Shown piece by piece: positions 41,452 through 51,170 of a DNA stretch of 64,000 nucleotides (position 1 is its first letter; every line of letters starts with the position of its first letter). The stretch is from Candidatus Villigracilis saccharophilus (GTDB lineage: Bacteria > Chloroflexota > Anaerolineae > Anaerolineales > Villigracilaceae), in NCBI GenBank assembly GCA_016709305.1, contig JADJNA010000008.1:79057-143056 (forward strand). The letters run 5' to 3'. The notes under the pieces were generated by a model, which was not told the origin of the DNA, made no database searches, and worked only from the letters and a program-made list of their open reading frames with translations. The position numbers were made by a program, and so were the translations under genes.

Positions 41452-42942
41452 TTACTGGGCTGTTATGTTGAAGTAGTTGTAAACAGCCTTTGTCAAATTT
41501 CCGAACAATGGATTGATGTTGTCCCAAACATTATTGATCGGATGGTAGGAGTAAATGGATAGTACAAAATTTCCACCCGGCGTGTAGACGATGCCGACAT
41601 CACTCGTGTCGCGGACAACGCCATCTGAGGCGGGCACGTAACCATGTTTGTGCGGAACAAGCGTTCCGTCTGGCACTCCGCCCTGAATCAGAGATCCCAG
41701 TTTATCCTGCGCCATGAAGTCGATCAGAAGCTGGCAGGTGGCCGGGCTGATCTTGTCTGGGAATGCCGCAATCAAGGCGCCGCCGCCATTCTGCGCACAC
41801 TGATACAGATCGGCAAGTAAGACGCCCATCTCAGATGGGGTGGTTTGGGAATATGGATCAGGATCAGTGAAAACATCAATGCGCTGATTGCCGGGAGTTA
41901 ATCGATTTGGCAGCAGGTTGGGCGCACCGATATAGAAGAAACCGCCGATATATGTGCTATTAAATCCGAGCGCTTCCATGTTTTGGGTGACGATTAACGG
42001 GCCGTTGTTATTGTCGATTGCGGATAGTATCAGGTCTGTAGCGGAATTATCTGACTTTCCCAGTACGCGTGAGATCGTGTTTGATGTTTCTGTGTCGAGC
42101 ACGCTGCCGCGGTTGATCAGGTAGGAGGTCACGATCGGTACTTTTATGGTGCTGGATGCCGTGAATGCAATATCCGGCTCGGTGGGGATTTCCACCTTGT
42201 TGTTCATGGAAAAATGGATTTCCTGGCCGGTCTGCAGATCCACCATATAGAAGCCGATTAAGCCGTCAAACTTGGAAATGGTCACAATTTGTTTGAGCAA
42301 TATTGTCAGATTTTCAACCGTGGGGCGCGCAGCGGAGCTGCGTGTGAATGAGAGCGCCACAGAGCGATTGGTTGGGGAACGAAAGGCATCCCCGATCAGT
42401 TGTATCGCTCGGTCAAGGTCAAGAACCTGCCCGGGTTGGCCGGGCAGGAACGAGGTTCCGCCGGGAATCGGCTGTGCGGGTGAAGGCGGAAGGTCGTATC
42501 GGGATGATATCTCATTCTGTAGATATTCGCGCAGGCGTTCTTCTACTAGATTTGAGCTTAAGGGGATTTGTGTTTCATTGGAGGTGCGATTCCAAAGGTA
42601 GTTCCAAAATCCACCCCAAAATGAACTGCCTGTTCGGTTTAGCTCTGCCGCGGCCAGCATGGCTTCAATATCCACCTGAAAACCAGCCACGATTGGGTCA
42701 ATATGGATGACAGCGCCGTTATATTGGACTTCGACCGGAGAGGTGTAAACTTCCAGCAGCCTTTGAGAGGCGTTGGAGGGAGTTAGCCCGCCTACAGGCA
42801 CATCTGCAATTGTCATGCTGGCGGGAAAGTTGTTACGCTGGCGGCTGTATCCGATCAGTGAAATAAAGGAGAGGATAAGTGCACCGGTCAAAAAAAGGAT
42901 GGATACACCCCGAAGGATTGTGTTTGTATTTCGATTTCTCAC
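41452..42942 (-). CDS. Serine beta-lactamase-fold hydrolase with YoaR-like domain, membrane anchored
   Basis: 496 aa from the GTG at 42942, with GGAG six nt upstream; a longer frame starts at 43035 without coding character. An N-terminal membrane helix (about 13-33) precedes a YoaR-type peptidoglycan-binding-like region (about 40-220, IADVPVGGLTPSNASQRLLE). The C-terminal class A beta-lactamase fold carries ASSTIKVPI (SxxK), KSDNSATDL (SDN) and PHKHGYVP (KHG in place of KTG). All three active-site elements are present, but the extra domain points to a cell-wall or housekeeping hydrolase rather than a resistance enzyme. Confidence 0.82.
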   Translation of the reverse strand: MRNRNTNTILRGVSILFLTGALILSFISLIGYSRQRNNFPASMTIADVPVGGLTPSNASQRLLEVYTSPVEVQYNGAVIHIDPIVAGFQVDIEAMLAAAELNRTGSSFWGGFWNYLWNRTSNETQIPLSSNLVEERLREYLQNEISSRYDLPPSPAQPIPGGTSFLPGQPGQVLDLDRAIQLIGDAFRSPTNRSVALSFTRSSAARPTVENLTILLKQIVTISKFDGLIGFYMVDLQTGQEIHFSMNNKVEIPTEPDIAFTASSTIKVPIVTSYLINRGSVLDTETSNTISRVLGKSDNSATDLILSAIDNNNGPLIVTQNMEALGFNSTYIGGFFYIGAPNLLPNRLTPGNQRIDVFTDPDPYSQTTPSEMGVLLADLYQCAQNGGGALIAAFPDKISPATCQLLIDFMAQDKLGSLIQGGVPDGTLVPHKHGYVPASDGVVRDTSDVGIVYTPGGNFVLSIYSYHPINNVWDNINPLFGNLTKAVYNYFNITAQ

Positions 42943-43058
42943 ACGGTCTCCAAAGTAATGACAAATATCACAGAAAAAGTATAACACACCCAAATGGGGC
43001 ATTGTGCTAGAATAGGTTTGCCGGTCCGCCGGCACATCCCTCTATAAAAAGGATCGAT

Positions 43059-44018
43059 ATGCTCCGTTCTTTCCTCATTTATCTTTCGAAAGCCGCCTGG
43101 GCGCAAAAGCTGGTTACCGGCTGGAGTTTTGCTTGGCGTACTGCTTCCCGTTTTGTAGCAGGGACAAGACTCAGCGACGCGATGAGTGTCGTCCGTGAGT
43201 TAAATGCCAAGGGGATAAACGTTACGCTCGATCATCTTGGCGAGCATACCAACACACCTGAAGAATCACAACAGGCCACCGATGATATTTTTGCGACTCT
43301 GGATGCGCTTGGGGCAGAACCATCGGCCCGTGGAAATGTCTCCATTAAGTTGACTCAGATCGGCCTTGGCCTCGATGAAAACCTGTGCGCCGAAAACCTG
43401 GAGCGGATTCTCGCCCGGGCAAGGAAGAATAACACCTTTGTCCGCGTGGATATTGAAGATACCCCCTATACCGACAAAACGATCAATCTATATTATTTGA
43501 TGCGCGAGAGGGGTTATACCAACGTCGGCACGGCGGTCCAATCATATTTATACCGTGCTGAAGCGGATACGCACCGGCTGCTTCAAGACAGGACGCCCAT
43601 CCGCTTGGTGAAGGGTGCGTATATGGAACCTGCCGAAAAAGCCTTCCCCAGAAAAGCGGATGTGGATGCAAATTACGATCTGTTGACCAAGATCCTGATC
43701 GATGCTTCCCTTGCCAATCAAACGAAATTATCGGAAGATGGCCGTATCCCAGCCATCCCTGCGATCGCCTCGCACGATGACAAGCGCATTGCGTTTGCCA
43801 AACAATACGCCGAAAAGGTGGGTCTCCCCAAGAACGGACTTGAATTTCAAATGTTGTACGGCATTCGCCGCGACTTGCAGGAACAGCTTGTAAAGGAAGG
43901 TTATCCCGTGCGCGTGTATGTTCCTTTCGGCACACATTGGTACCCCTATTTCATGCGCCGCCTTGCAGAACGCCCCGCAAATATTTGGTTCTTTATTTCG
44001 AATTTCTTTAGAAAGTAA
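43059..44018 (+). CDS. putA: Proline dehydrogenase
   Basis: 319 aa monofunctional FAD-dependent PRODH barrel. GINVTLDHLGEHTNTPEES, FVRVDIEDTPYTDKTINLYY, RLVKGAYMEPAEKAFPRK and YVPFGTHWYPYFMRRLAERP are the conserved strand and substrate-binding motifs. It oxidises proline to pyrroline-5-carboxylate, passing electrons to the quinone pool. No P5C dehydrogenase is nearby. AAGGA precedes the ATG. The gene is monocistronic, with its own terminator. Confidence 0.93.
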   Translation: MLRSFLIYLSKAAWAQKLVTGWSFAWRTASRFVAGTRLSDAMSVVRELNAKGINVTLDHLGEHTNTPEESQQATDDIFATLDALGAEPSARGNVSIKLTQIGLGLDENLCAENLERILARARKNNTFVRVDIEDTPYTDKTINLYYLMRERGYTNVGTAVQSYLYRAEADTHRLLQDRTPIRLVKGAYMEPAEKAFPRKADVDANYDLLTKILIDASLANQTKLSEDGRIPAIPAIASHDDKRIAFAKQYAEKVGLPKNGLEFQMLYGIRRDLQEQLVKEGYPVRVYVPFGTHWYPYFMRRLAERPANIWFFISNFFRK

Positions 44019-44039
44019 AAAAGATGGATAAGTACGAGC

Positions 44040-44063
44040 AGCGGATACCAATTGGTATCCGCT
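44040..44063 (+). terminator. Terminator of the proline dehydrogenase gene
   Basis: A perfect 24-bp palindrome; as RNA a 10-bp stem AGCGGATACC / GGTATCCGCT with an AATT loop. It ends 4 nt before a run of six T (GTC then TTTTTT). Confidence 0.85.
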
Positions 44064-44096
44064 GTCTTTTTTAACGGTTTGCTTTTGTTGAGTGGC

Positions 44097-44384
44097 TTAC
44101 CAATGAATTTGGAGTTGTAACGTCACTTTGTCGCCTACACCAAGATTTTCTGATTTTTGAACGCTCTTTTTTATGGGCACAAGATAGCGGCCCTCTTTTG
44201 GGAAAAGGGAAGTCTGCCATTCGGTTTTTCCGATTCGCACGTGAACAGGAATCACCCCCCAGCCATAAGTGACCATGGAGGAGATCGCTTTTATATCGCT
44301 GCTTGGTTTTTCTGGGACGGCAACAAATAGAAAAGGGGCGGGTCCGCGCCAATAGAAAATTTCGCCTGTGAACTCGATATGCAT
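44097..44384 (-). CDS. DUF1905 domain protein
   Basis: 95 aa, all DUF1905: HIEFTGEIFYWRGPAPFLFV at the start, then VTYGWGVIPVHVRIGKTEWQ, TSLFPKEGRYLVPIKKSVQK and GDKVTLQLQI. It is the compact beta-barrel found alone or fused to YdeI-type domains; function unknown. It lies between proline dehydrogenase and a DinB-like gene. Confidence 0.85.
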   Translation of the reverse strand: MHIEFTGEIFYWRGPAPFLFVAVPEKPSSDIKAISSMVTYGWGVIPVHVRIGKTEWQTSLFPKEGRYLVPIKKSVQKSENLGVGDKVTLQLQIHW

Positions 44385-44448
44385 TTATAAAGTATATCAA
44401 ATGGTTTGGCAGCCCGAAGCAACTATAAGACGGAAATTCATGCTTTTG

Positions 44449-44874
44449 CTACACTGTGTAGCGTTGATTCCAACTGTCTGGGAATGTCAGAGCATTACCA
44501 TAGACAAAGCGAATAAGTTGACCGTGATGCTGGATTTCATGTTCAAGGAGGTCGAAGGCGAGTTCGATCTGCATAGAAGAAAGATCCGTGAAGTCGATTC
44601 CGTTCATTTGCTTATGCGTCGCCTCCAAAACGGCAAGCACGGATTGTTTAACACGCGGCGTTGTCAGGCTGCACGAGAATCCTTTCCAACCGCCCGTTTC
44701 GATTGCTTTGGTATAACTTTCACGAGCACCGGCGATGCACCACAATTGACTTGCGATTCGATTGGAAGGCAGATTTGGTAAATCCAGGGTCAATGAAGTT
44801 TCATCAAGATGGATTACAAGATCTTGCGTTAATTTGAATGATCGATCTAATTTGGTTTTTAATTGTTGGTTCAC
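44449..44874 (-). CDS. DinB-like four-helix protein
   Basis: 141 aa from a GTG at 44874 with GGAGG five nt upstream; an ATG four codons earlier overlaps that site. The C-terminal FDLLEHEIQHHGQLIRFVYG carries the conserved metal His pair of DinB/YfiT proteins, and a first His lies in TQDLVIHLDE. The family includes thiol-dependent metalloenzymes with few known substrates. Divergent from the SDR gene, 150 nt apart. Confidence 0.75.
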   Translation of the reverse strand: MNQQLKTKLDRSFKLTQDLVIHLDETSLTLDLPNLPSNRIASQLWCIAGARESYTKAIETGGWKGFSCSLTTPRVKQSVLAVLEATHKQMNGIDFTDLSSMQIELAFDLLEHEIQHHGQLIRFVYGNALTFPDSWNQRYTV

Positions 44875-45012
44875 ATTTACCTCCATAAGCTTACTGTTTT
44901 ACACGGAATAACCATCTCCTGCATTAATTCCAACTATACGATCATTTCTTTAATTTTACAAAGACAAATATTCGTAAAGCTCAATTTGCTTATGTCCAAT
45001 CCTCAAATCCCT

Positions 45013-45024
45013 TATAATCTCTGC
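45013..45024 (+). promoter_or_regulatory. TATAAT box positioned for a leaderless start (SDR gene)
   Basis: TATAAT (45013-45018), then six nt, then the ATG at 45025. No Shine-Dalgarno fits. Confidence 0.6.
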
Positions 45025-45750
45025 ATGACCAAACCTCTCGCTCTCGTTACTGGCGGTGCACACAGACTCGGAAAAGCCTTTGCGCTGACTCTTGCTCGCA
45101 TGGGATACGATCTTCTTTTGCATTATCACACCGCCGAAGAGCAGGCGCAAAAAACAAAACGTGAAGTTGAATCCCTTGGTGTCAAAGTCCATCTCTTCAA
45201 GGCTGACCTAACTCAACCTGAAGAAATCCATTCACTATTCTCCATTCTCGATACTGACCTTCGACTTTCGACCTTCGACCTGCTTGTCAATTCCGCCGCC
45301 ATCATGCCTGTTGGAAATCCGCGCGACCTTGAATTGAAAGATTGGGACTCTGCTCTCGATCTTAATCTTCGCGCGCCTTTTCTGCTTGCGCAGGAAGCCG
45401 CCAAACGAATGACATCAGGCGGACTCATTGTCAACATTACCGATATAGGCGCGCAAAAAGCATGGAGCCGCTATCCATCTTACACGGTCAGCAAGGCTGC
45501 GTTAGAGTCGTTAACCAAATTGCTGGCGCGCGCATTTGCCCCGAGCATCCGAGTCAACGCCATTGCGCCTGGCTTGGTCTTGCAATCGGATGTTGTCACT
45601 CAGGAAGAATGGGATAAACTTGTCAATCGCCTGCCGCTCAAGCGCGCCGCGCGGCCCGAAGAAATTGCATCCGCTCTCGAATTTCTCATCAAAAACGAGT
45701 ATATTACTGGACAGACTATTGTTGTTGATGGTGGATACTCTTTAATTTAA
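45025..45750 (+). CDS. Short-chain dehydrogenase/reductase
   Basis: 241 aa classical SDR. The NAD(P) loop is LALVTGGAHRLGKAFALTLA (pteridine-reductase-like GGAHRLG variant); LLVNSAAIMPVG is the NAG-like block. The active site has IVNITDIG, with Tyr and Lys in YPSYTVSKAALESL, and the C-terminus is GQTIVVDGGYSL. The typical catalytic Ser position reads Asp/Ile-Gly, as in some pteridine-reductase-like members. A GTCGAAGGTC-type repeat encodes the loop LRLSTFDL at about residues 78-86. Start fixed by the TATAAT box. Substrate unknown. Confidence 0.85.
   Translation: MTKPLALVTGGAHRLGKAFALTLARMGYDLLLHYHTAEEQAQKTKREVESLGVKVHLFKADLTQPEEIHSLFSILDTDLRLSTFDLLVNSAAIMPVGNPRDLELKDWDSALDLNLRAPFLLAQEAAKRMTSGGLIVNITDIGAQKAWSRYPSYTVSKAALESLTKLLARAFAPSIRVNAIAPGLVLQSDVVTQEEWDKLVNRLPLKRAARPEEIASALEFLIKNEYITGQTIVVDGGYSLI
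45256..45280. repeat. Repeat inside the SDR gene
   Basis: GACCTTCGACTTTCGACC then TTCGACC: the inverse of the GTCGAAGGTC family seen at 10566-10619 and 12641-12682. It encodes a variable loop before the conserved NSAA block. Confidence 0.6.
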
Positions 45751-45774
45751 TCACTGATATTAACCAAATCCCTA

Positions 45775-47418
45775 ATGCCCAGCAAAAAGATCCTCCCCGA
45801 CCTCCTCATCTCCATCCTGCTCGTTGCGCCTACGTTGTACTACGCGTCGCGCTATGTGGATTTTTCCATCCCGCCATTTGAAGATGCCGCGATGCTCATG
45901 CGTTACGCTCAAAACCTTGCGGGCGGCCACGGCATTGTTTGGAATATTGGCGAACATCCCGTAGATGGCGCGACCGATTTTCTTTTCATGGCTGTTTCTG
46001 CGGCATTTATCAAACTTGGCTTAACCGTTGGTCAATCTGTGCGCGGTATTGGATTTGCTTCACATATACTCACCGTTCTCATTGTCTACTGGACGAACCG
46101 CCGCATCAACAATTCAAATATTCCATTTTCTTTTTTAAGCGGACTTTACCTCGCCGTTGGGACGGGACTCTCCTATGTCTCTGCCTACTTCGGGACGCCT
46201 TTCTTTGCCCTCGCCGCCGCTTCCACCTGGGCTTTGGGCCTGCTTCTGATTCAAAGAGAAGATCAGCCCTTTTGGCTGTCCCTCGCCTTCGCCCTGAGCG
46301 GACTCGTCACTGGACTCATCCGCCCAGAGGAGTCATCCTCGTGTCGCTGATGTTATTGTCCGTTATCTTTATGCGCGGACTTAAGAATTCCATTTCAAGT
46401 GGGCGGAGGGGGTTTCTATCACTTTTTTGGCACAGTATTTCTTGTGCTTGGCGGCGCGTATTTCCTGTGGAGATGGGATTATTTCGGTTATCCGTTGCCG
46501 AATCCGTTTTATAAGAAAGGGGACAGCGGTTTGCATTGGGACTCGTTTGACAATTCCCTGTTGAATACTTTGCGTTTATGCCTGCCGTTTGCGATCATTG
46601 CCTTGCTCGGTTTTCGTTCGCGCGAAACGACAAAGCAAACTCTTGCGTATCTAATTCCCATTCTCGGGTTCGCTTCGGCGTTTATTTTGATCTCAGATGA
46701 AATGAATTACGGCGCGCGCTTTCAGTACGCCCTTGTGCCGATCGCGCTCATGTCGTGGACTCCGCTTGTGCGCGGATTAAACTTCTCGTGGCTGAATCAA
46801 TTATCAGGTAGAGAAAGAAGCGCGTACTTCATCGCATTAATTGGTTTGTGCGGAAGTCTGGTTTATTATTCGTGGTTTCAGAATTGTTCTCTGACATCCT
46901 ATCAACGAAGCTGCGACCGCCCGTATGAAGAGGATGGCCGTTATGATATGGGGAAATTGCTGGCGGAATATCGCGGCAAAGGCTATGTGATCGCGACAAC
47001 CGAAGCAGGTTTGCTGCCATATTATTCAGGCTGGACAGCGATCGATACCTGGGGACTGAATGACCAATTCATCGCGCATAATGGCGCTATCACTGTCGAA
47101 TATCTTGATCAATACAAACCGCATATTATTATGTTCCATGATTATTACTCGCCATTGGTCCCGCCAAAATTGACCGAAGCGAATCTGGCGCAGAGATGGT
47201 TTGGCATGACGATCCTGCTGAAAGATTATGCCGAAGCGAATGGATATGTGCTGGCCGCGATCTTTGGTGACAGCCCGTATGATACCCATTATTATTATGT
47301 GCGCGCAGATTTTGAAGACAGCGAGCGTTTGATCGAGCAGATATCTTCGATGAAAAGATATTTTTATCCAACAACAGGGAAGAAATCCATTAATTACGCA
47401 GGTTTCCCCGAACCATGA
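45775..47418 (+). pseudogene. Polytopic membrane glycosyltransferase-like protein, two compensating frameshifts
   Basis: About 546 aa when joined. Start MPSKKILPDLLISILLVAPT; an acidic loop (PPFEDAAMLMRYAQNLAGGH) after helix 1 and the GIVWNIGEHPVDGATDFLF motif resemble GT-C type mannosyltransferases with many membrane helices. The frame is lost near 46329-46330 (one G too few) and regained near 46401-46412 (one base too many). The short stretch between reads VILVSLMLLSVIFMRGL in the third frame. The C-terminal soluble domain (TTEAGLLPYYSGWTAIDTWG, HIIMFHDYYSP) is intact. Two opposite indels 80 nt apart suggest read errors. Confidence 0.7.
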
Positions 47419-47425
47419 TTTTTAA

Positions 47426-47499
47426 AACCGCGAAGCTCGCCAAGGCCTCTAAGAATTTTAAAAGGTTTTCTTTGCGCACTTCGCGTGCTTTGCGGTAAA
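47426..47499. repeat. Intergenic repeat (CGCGAAG...TTTGCGGTAAA type)
   Basis: ACCGCGAAGCTCGCCAAGG near the left and CTTTGCGCACTTCGCGTGC then TTTGCGGTAAAT at the right form a loose inverted repeat between the membrane protein and DinB genes. Confidence 0.45.
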
Positions 47500-47520
47500 T
47501 AAATTTTTTAGGAGTTGACT

Positions 47521-47991
47521 ATGTCTGAAATCACAGAACTTGCTGAAAAACTAAAATCTGAAGGCGAAAAATTTATTGGTATTTTTTCTGGGTTAACAGA
47601 TGATCAATGGAATGTCGAAGTCTATACCGAAGGCACAACCTGGACAATCCGTAATGTGCTGGCGCACTTTGTCACTTCGGAGCGCGGATTGGTCAAGATG
47701 TTCGAGTTGATCCGTCAGGGCGGTGCAGGTGCGGCTGATGATTTTTCCATTGACCGCTATAACGAGGCGCAGCAACAAAAGACAAAAGAGTTCACTTCCG
47801 CTGAACTGCTTGAACAATATAGGGATGTGCGTGCAAACTCAGTTGCATGGGTATATGGCTTGAAAGATGAAGAACTTGAGATCACAGGCCGTCATCCATT
47901 TCTCGAAGTGACCACCATCCGCGAGATGGTGAAAATGTTGTATCTTCATAACCAGATCCATTACCGTGATCTGAAGAAAGTGCTAAAGTAA
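47521..47991 (+). CDS. DinB / maleylpyruvate-isomerase-like protein
   Basis: 156 aa four-helix bundle. The ATG at 47521 has AGGAG seven nt upstream. TWTIRNVLAHFVTSERGLV gives the first conserved His, and VKMLYLHNQIHYRDLKKVL the C-terminal His pair, so the metal-binding trio of DinB_2 proteins is present. Related proteins are bacillithiol or mycothiol transferases or of unknown role. Confidence 0.8.
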   Translation: MSEITELAEKLKSEGEKFIGIFSGLTDDQWNVEVYTEGTTWTIRNVLAHFVTSERGLVKMFELIRQGGAGAADDFSIDRYNEAQQQKTKEFTSAELLEQYRDVRANSVAWVYGLKDEELEITGRHPFLEVTTIREMVKMLYLHNQIHYRDLKKVLK

Positions 47992-48039
47992 ACACTTTGG
48001 CGCGAACATATTTCATCCTTCATAATTCATCCTTCTCCT

Positions 48040-49147
48040 ATGCATCTTCCTCCCTTCAAACTCGAACGTTATTTTGCCAAATACGAATTCAACACTGAAT
48101 TCCTGCTGTGTTCTTCCGATTGTGAAGCGATGTCCATTGCGGATTTGCTGGCCTTCGAAGATGGCGCGGCGGATAAACTTCAAAACGTCTGGCTGGGATA
48201 TACCGAATCACAAGGCAGTCTTTCCCTCCGAAAAGAGATTTGTAATCTCTACACAACTATTCAGCCCGAGGATATTCTTGTCCATACTGGCGGGGGAGGC
48301 GATCTATCTGTTCATGTATGCCGCCTTCAAAAATGGCGACCATGTCATTGTTCATTCTCCTGGCTACCAATCCCTTGCCGAAGTGGCTCGCTCTGTCGGC
48401 TGTGATATCAGTCCGTGGATGGCTCGTGAAGAAAATGGTTGGGCGCTGGACTTGGATGAATTAAAGAAATTAGTGCGCCCCAACACCAAAGGTATTGTCA
48501 TCAATACGCCGCACAACCCGACAGGTTATTTAATGTCCCGTGCGGATTTTGATGCGCTGAATAAATTTGCACAGGAGAATAATCTGCTTCTTTTCTCCGA
48601 TGAGGTCTACCGAGAATCTGAATATGATTTGGCTGATCGTCTGCCCGCCGCCTGTGACTATGGCGAACATGCCGTGTCTCTTGGAGTCACATCTAAAACT
48701 TACGGACTTGCTGGTCTGCGAATCGGCTGGGTCGCTACAAAGAATAAAACGATCTATCAAAATATGGCCTCTCTCAAAGATTACACAACCATCTGTAACT
48801 CCGCGCCCAGCGAATTTCTCGCGGAAGTTGCCATGCGCCATCGTGTAAAACTTGCCGAGCGGAATCTGGAAATTATCAAGGACAATCTCACTATTGTTGA
48901 TGATCTCTTTTCTCGTCACCCCGCACTTTTCACATGGACTCGTCCAAAAGCTGGCTCAATGGGATTCCCAAAACTGCTTAAAGGTGACGTCGAAGATTTT
49001 TGCGATGACCTTGTCCTGAAGGCTGGCGTTTTACTTCTCCCTGGCACGATGTATGATGAATCAAACAATCACTTTCGATTGGGGCTTGGCAGGAAGAATC
49101 TCCCACAAGGCGTGGAAAGATTGGAAGAATATCTTTCAAAAAAATAA
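48040..49147 (+). pseudogene. PLP-dependent aminotransferase (class I/II), one frameshift
   Basis: About 368 aa when joined. MHLPPFKLERYFAKYEFNTE at the start; the frame shifts at a G5 run (48292-48296), where removing one G restores VHTGGEAIYLFMYAAFKNGD. Then SPGYQSLAEVARSVGCDISP, INTPHNPTGYLMSRADFDAL, LLLFSDEVYRESEYD and the PLP-lysine block SLGVTSKTYGLAGLRIGW. It uses pyridoxal phosphate to move amino groups; the closest pattern is the EAxxRY subgroup that starts PxFxLERYFAxYEF. The start is supported by that pattern. Confidence 0.82.
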
Positions 49148-49162
49148 TCACATGATTTCTTC

Positions 49163-49203
49163 ATCCTTCCCCAAATCGCAAATCTGAAATCCTAAATCGT
49201 AAA
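49163..49203. repeat. Intergenic AAATCGTAAAT-type repeat
   Basis: Tandem variants of AAATCGCAAATCTGAAATCC and TAAATCGTAAATTG precede the UbiA-like gene. A related tract lies inside moeA at 51171-51203. Confidence 0.45.
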
Positions 49204-50067
49204 TTGTTAAAACTCTCCCGCCCCCTCCATCTTCTCCTCGCCGCGCTGACCTATCTGCTCGGCTCGAGCATTCCTGCCTACCTTGGGAAATCATTTTCCG
49301 TTCTCGCGTTCTGGCTTGGGCTGGCTGGCGTTATTTTTGCGCAGTTGGCTATGTCGTTGCTGGCCGAAGTGTTTCGTCCACATAATGAACCGCTGATTGA
49401 GAACGAAACGCCAAAACAAAAAGAGACGCTCAGAAACAACCTGCTTTATGTTTCCTACGGATTACTGACAGTCAACGCGGTATTGGCTTTTCTGCTTTAC
49501 ATCAATAATAGCCTCGTGCTTGAATCCTCACTCTTTCTTCTTTCTTCTCTAGTGACAGTCATCCTCTACGCAGTTCATCCATTTCGACTCATTGACCGCG
49601 GATTTGGTGAATTAGCTCTCGCGGCGCATATCGCCTACATCATTCCGTCCATTGGTTTTCTTTTGCAGGCGAAGGAGAATCATCGCTTGCTTATCATCCT
49701 TATCATCCCGCTCACGGCGCTTGCACTGGCATATTTTTTAATTCTAAATTTCACCTCATTTACAACCGACCAAAAATATCAACGCGCCACGCTGTTGCGA
49801 AGCCTGACATGGGAGCGCGCCGTACCTTTCCATCACAGCCTGATCATCTTTGCTTATGGTATATTCGCTGCCGTGCCTTTGCTTGGGTATTCCTTTTCGC
49901 TGATCTGGCCCGCATTTCTCACTCTGCCGTTTGCCATCCTGCAGATCTTTCATCTCCGTCATATCTCGATCGGCGGCAAACCGAATTGGATCTTTCTCAC
50001 CACGACCGCACTTGCGGTTTTTGGACTCACAACTTATTTCATCACTTTGACTTTTTGGCTTAGATAA
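49204..50067 (+). CDS. UbiA-superfamily-like membrane protein lacking the aspartate motifs
   Basis: 287 aa from a TTG, about eight membrane helices. The layout follows MenA/UbiA: RPLHLLLAALTYLLGSSIPA at the start and YAVHPFRLIDRGFGELALAA, which parallels the GPFPLGYYGLGD block of the MenA at 27112. The first catalytic motif (NDxxDxxxD) is replaced by LLAEVFRPHNEPLIEN, and the second (DxxxD) by NFTSFTTDQKYQR. It may be a non-catalytic relative or use different residues. Two nt separate it from moeA. The family call is moderate. Confidence 0.6.
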   Translation: MLKLSRPLHLLLAALTYLLGSSIPAYLGKSFSVLAFWLGLAGVIFAQLAMSLLAEVFRPHNEPLIENETPKQKETLRNNLLYVSYGLLTVNAVLAFLLYINNSLVLESSLFLLSSLVTVILYAVHPFRLIDRGFGELALAAHIAYIIPSIGFLLQAKENHRLLIILIIPLTALALAYFLILNFTSFTTDQKYQRATLLRSLTWERAVPFHHSLIIFAYGIFAAVPLLGYSFSLIWPAFLTLPFAILQIFHLRHISIGGKPNWIFLTTTALAVFGLTTYFITLTFWLR

Positions 50068-50447
50068 CCATGCCTGAATTTTTGACTCTCCTTCCCCCAG
50101 ATGATGCGCGGACTCTATTGCTCTCGCATCTCTCCCAGCCGAAAATTGATTCTGAATCTATTGCAGTGACCTCATCTTTGGGCCGCTTCACTGCGTCTGA
50201 CATATTCGCGCCGCACCCGTTGCCTGACTTCCCCGTACCACCGTGGACGGATACGCCGTCCGCGCGAGAGATACTTTTGGCGCAAGCGACTCACTTCCCG
50301 CGTATCTGACTTTGATCGGTGAAGTTCCAATGGGTGATGCGCCAATCTTCGAAATTGAATCAGGTCAATGCGCATTGATCCACACGGGCGGCATGCTGCC
50401 CAAAGGCGCAGATGCGGTTGTGATGTTGGAATACACACAAACACATC

Positions 50448-50475
50448 GTAGGGGCGGATCGGATCCGCCCCGCCC
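50448..50475. repeat. Palindromic repeat within moeA
   Basis: GGGGCGGATC (50451-50460) and GATCCGCCCC (50462-50471) with one central G, preceded by GTA. It encodes HRRGGSDPPRP where other MoeA proteins have a short loop, so it looks like an insertion; a frameshift follows it. Confidence 0.7.
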
Positions 50476-51170
50476 GAAATCGAAATCTTCAAATCTGTAG
50501 CCGATGGCGAGAATCTAATCCGCATTGGCGAAGATGTTGCTCAGGGACAATTGGTCATTCCAAAAGGGACTTGATCCGCCCCGCAGAAATTGGCGGATTA
50601 ATGGCCTTGGGATTCACATCCATTCAAGCGGCGAAGAAACCGCGCGTTGGGCTTCTCTCCACTGGAGACGAAGTGATTGACCCAAGTCAAACTCCGCGCT
50701 ATGGGCAGGTGCGTGATATCAACTCGTACACACTTGGGGCGCTCGTCGAGAAAACTGGCGGGGAAGCGATCCGCTATGGGATTTTTAGTGACAGCTTTCA
50801 GGTCCTGCAGGAAGCGGCGGCGAAGGCGCTCTCCGAATGTGATGTGATCATCATCACCGCAGGCTCATCCGCATCCACAAGAGACATGACCGCCGAAGTC
50901 ATCCGTACATTGGGCGAGCCCGGCGTATTGATACACGGCATCAACACACGCGCCCGGCAAGCCAACCATCTTGGGCGTGTGCAACGGCAAAGCAGTGATC
51001 GGCCTGCCCGGCAACCCCGTCAGCGCATTGGTCAATGGATATTTATTCGTCGTGCCAGTCATTGAAAAATTATTAGGCGCGTTACCAAAACCCAAGGCAA
51101 CTGTTCAAGCAAAACTCACAGTTAATCTACCATCTCAAGCAGGCCGTGAAGATTGGTGGCCTGTGAAATT

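Noticed and set aside
41452..42942. Antibiotic-resistance class A beta-lactamase
   Set aside because: The active-site motifs fit, but the fused YoaR-like domain, membrane anchor and KHG variant point to a cell-wall type hydrolase; no resistance role can be claimed.
44863..45024. 54-residue N-terminal extension of the SDR protein
   Set aside because: The extension has no coding character, and the TATAAT box at 45013-45018 together with the Rossmann motif places the start at 45025.
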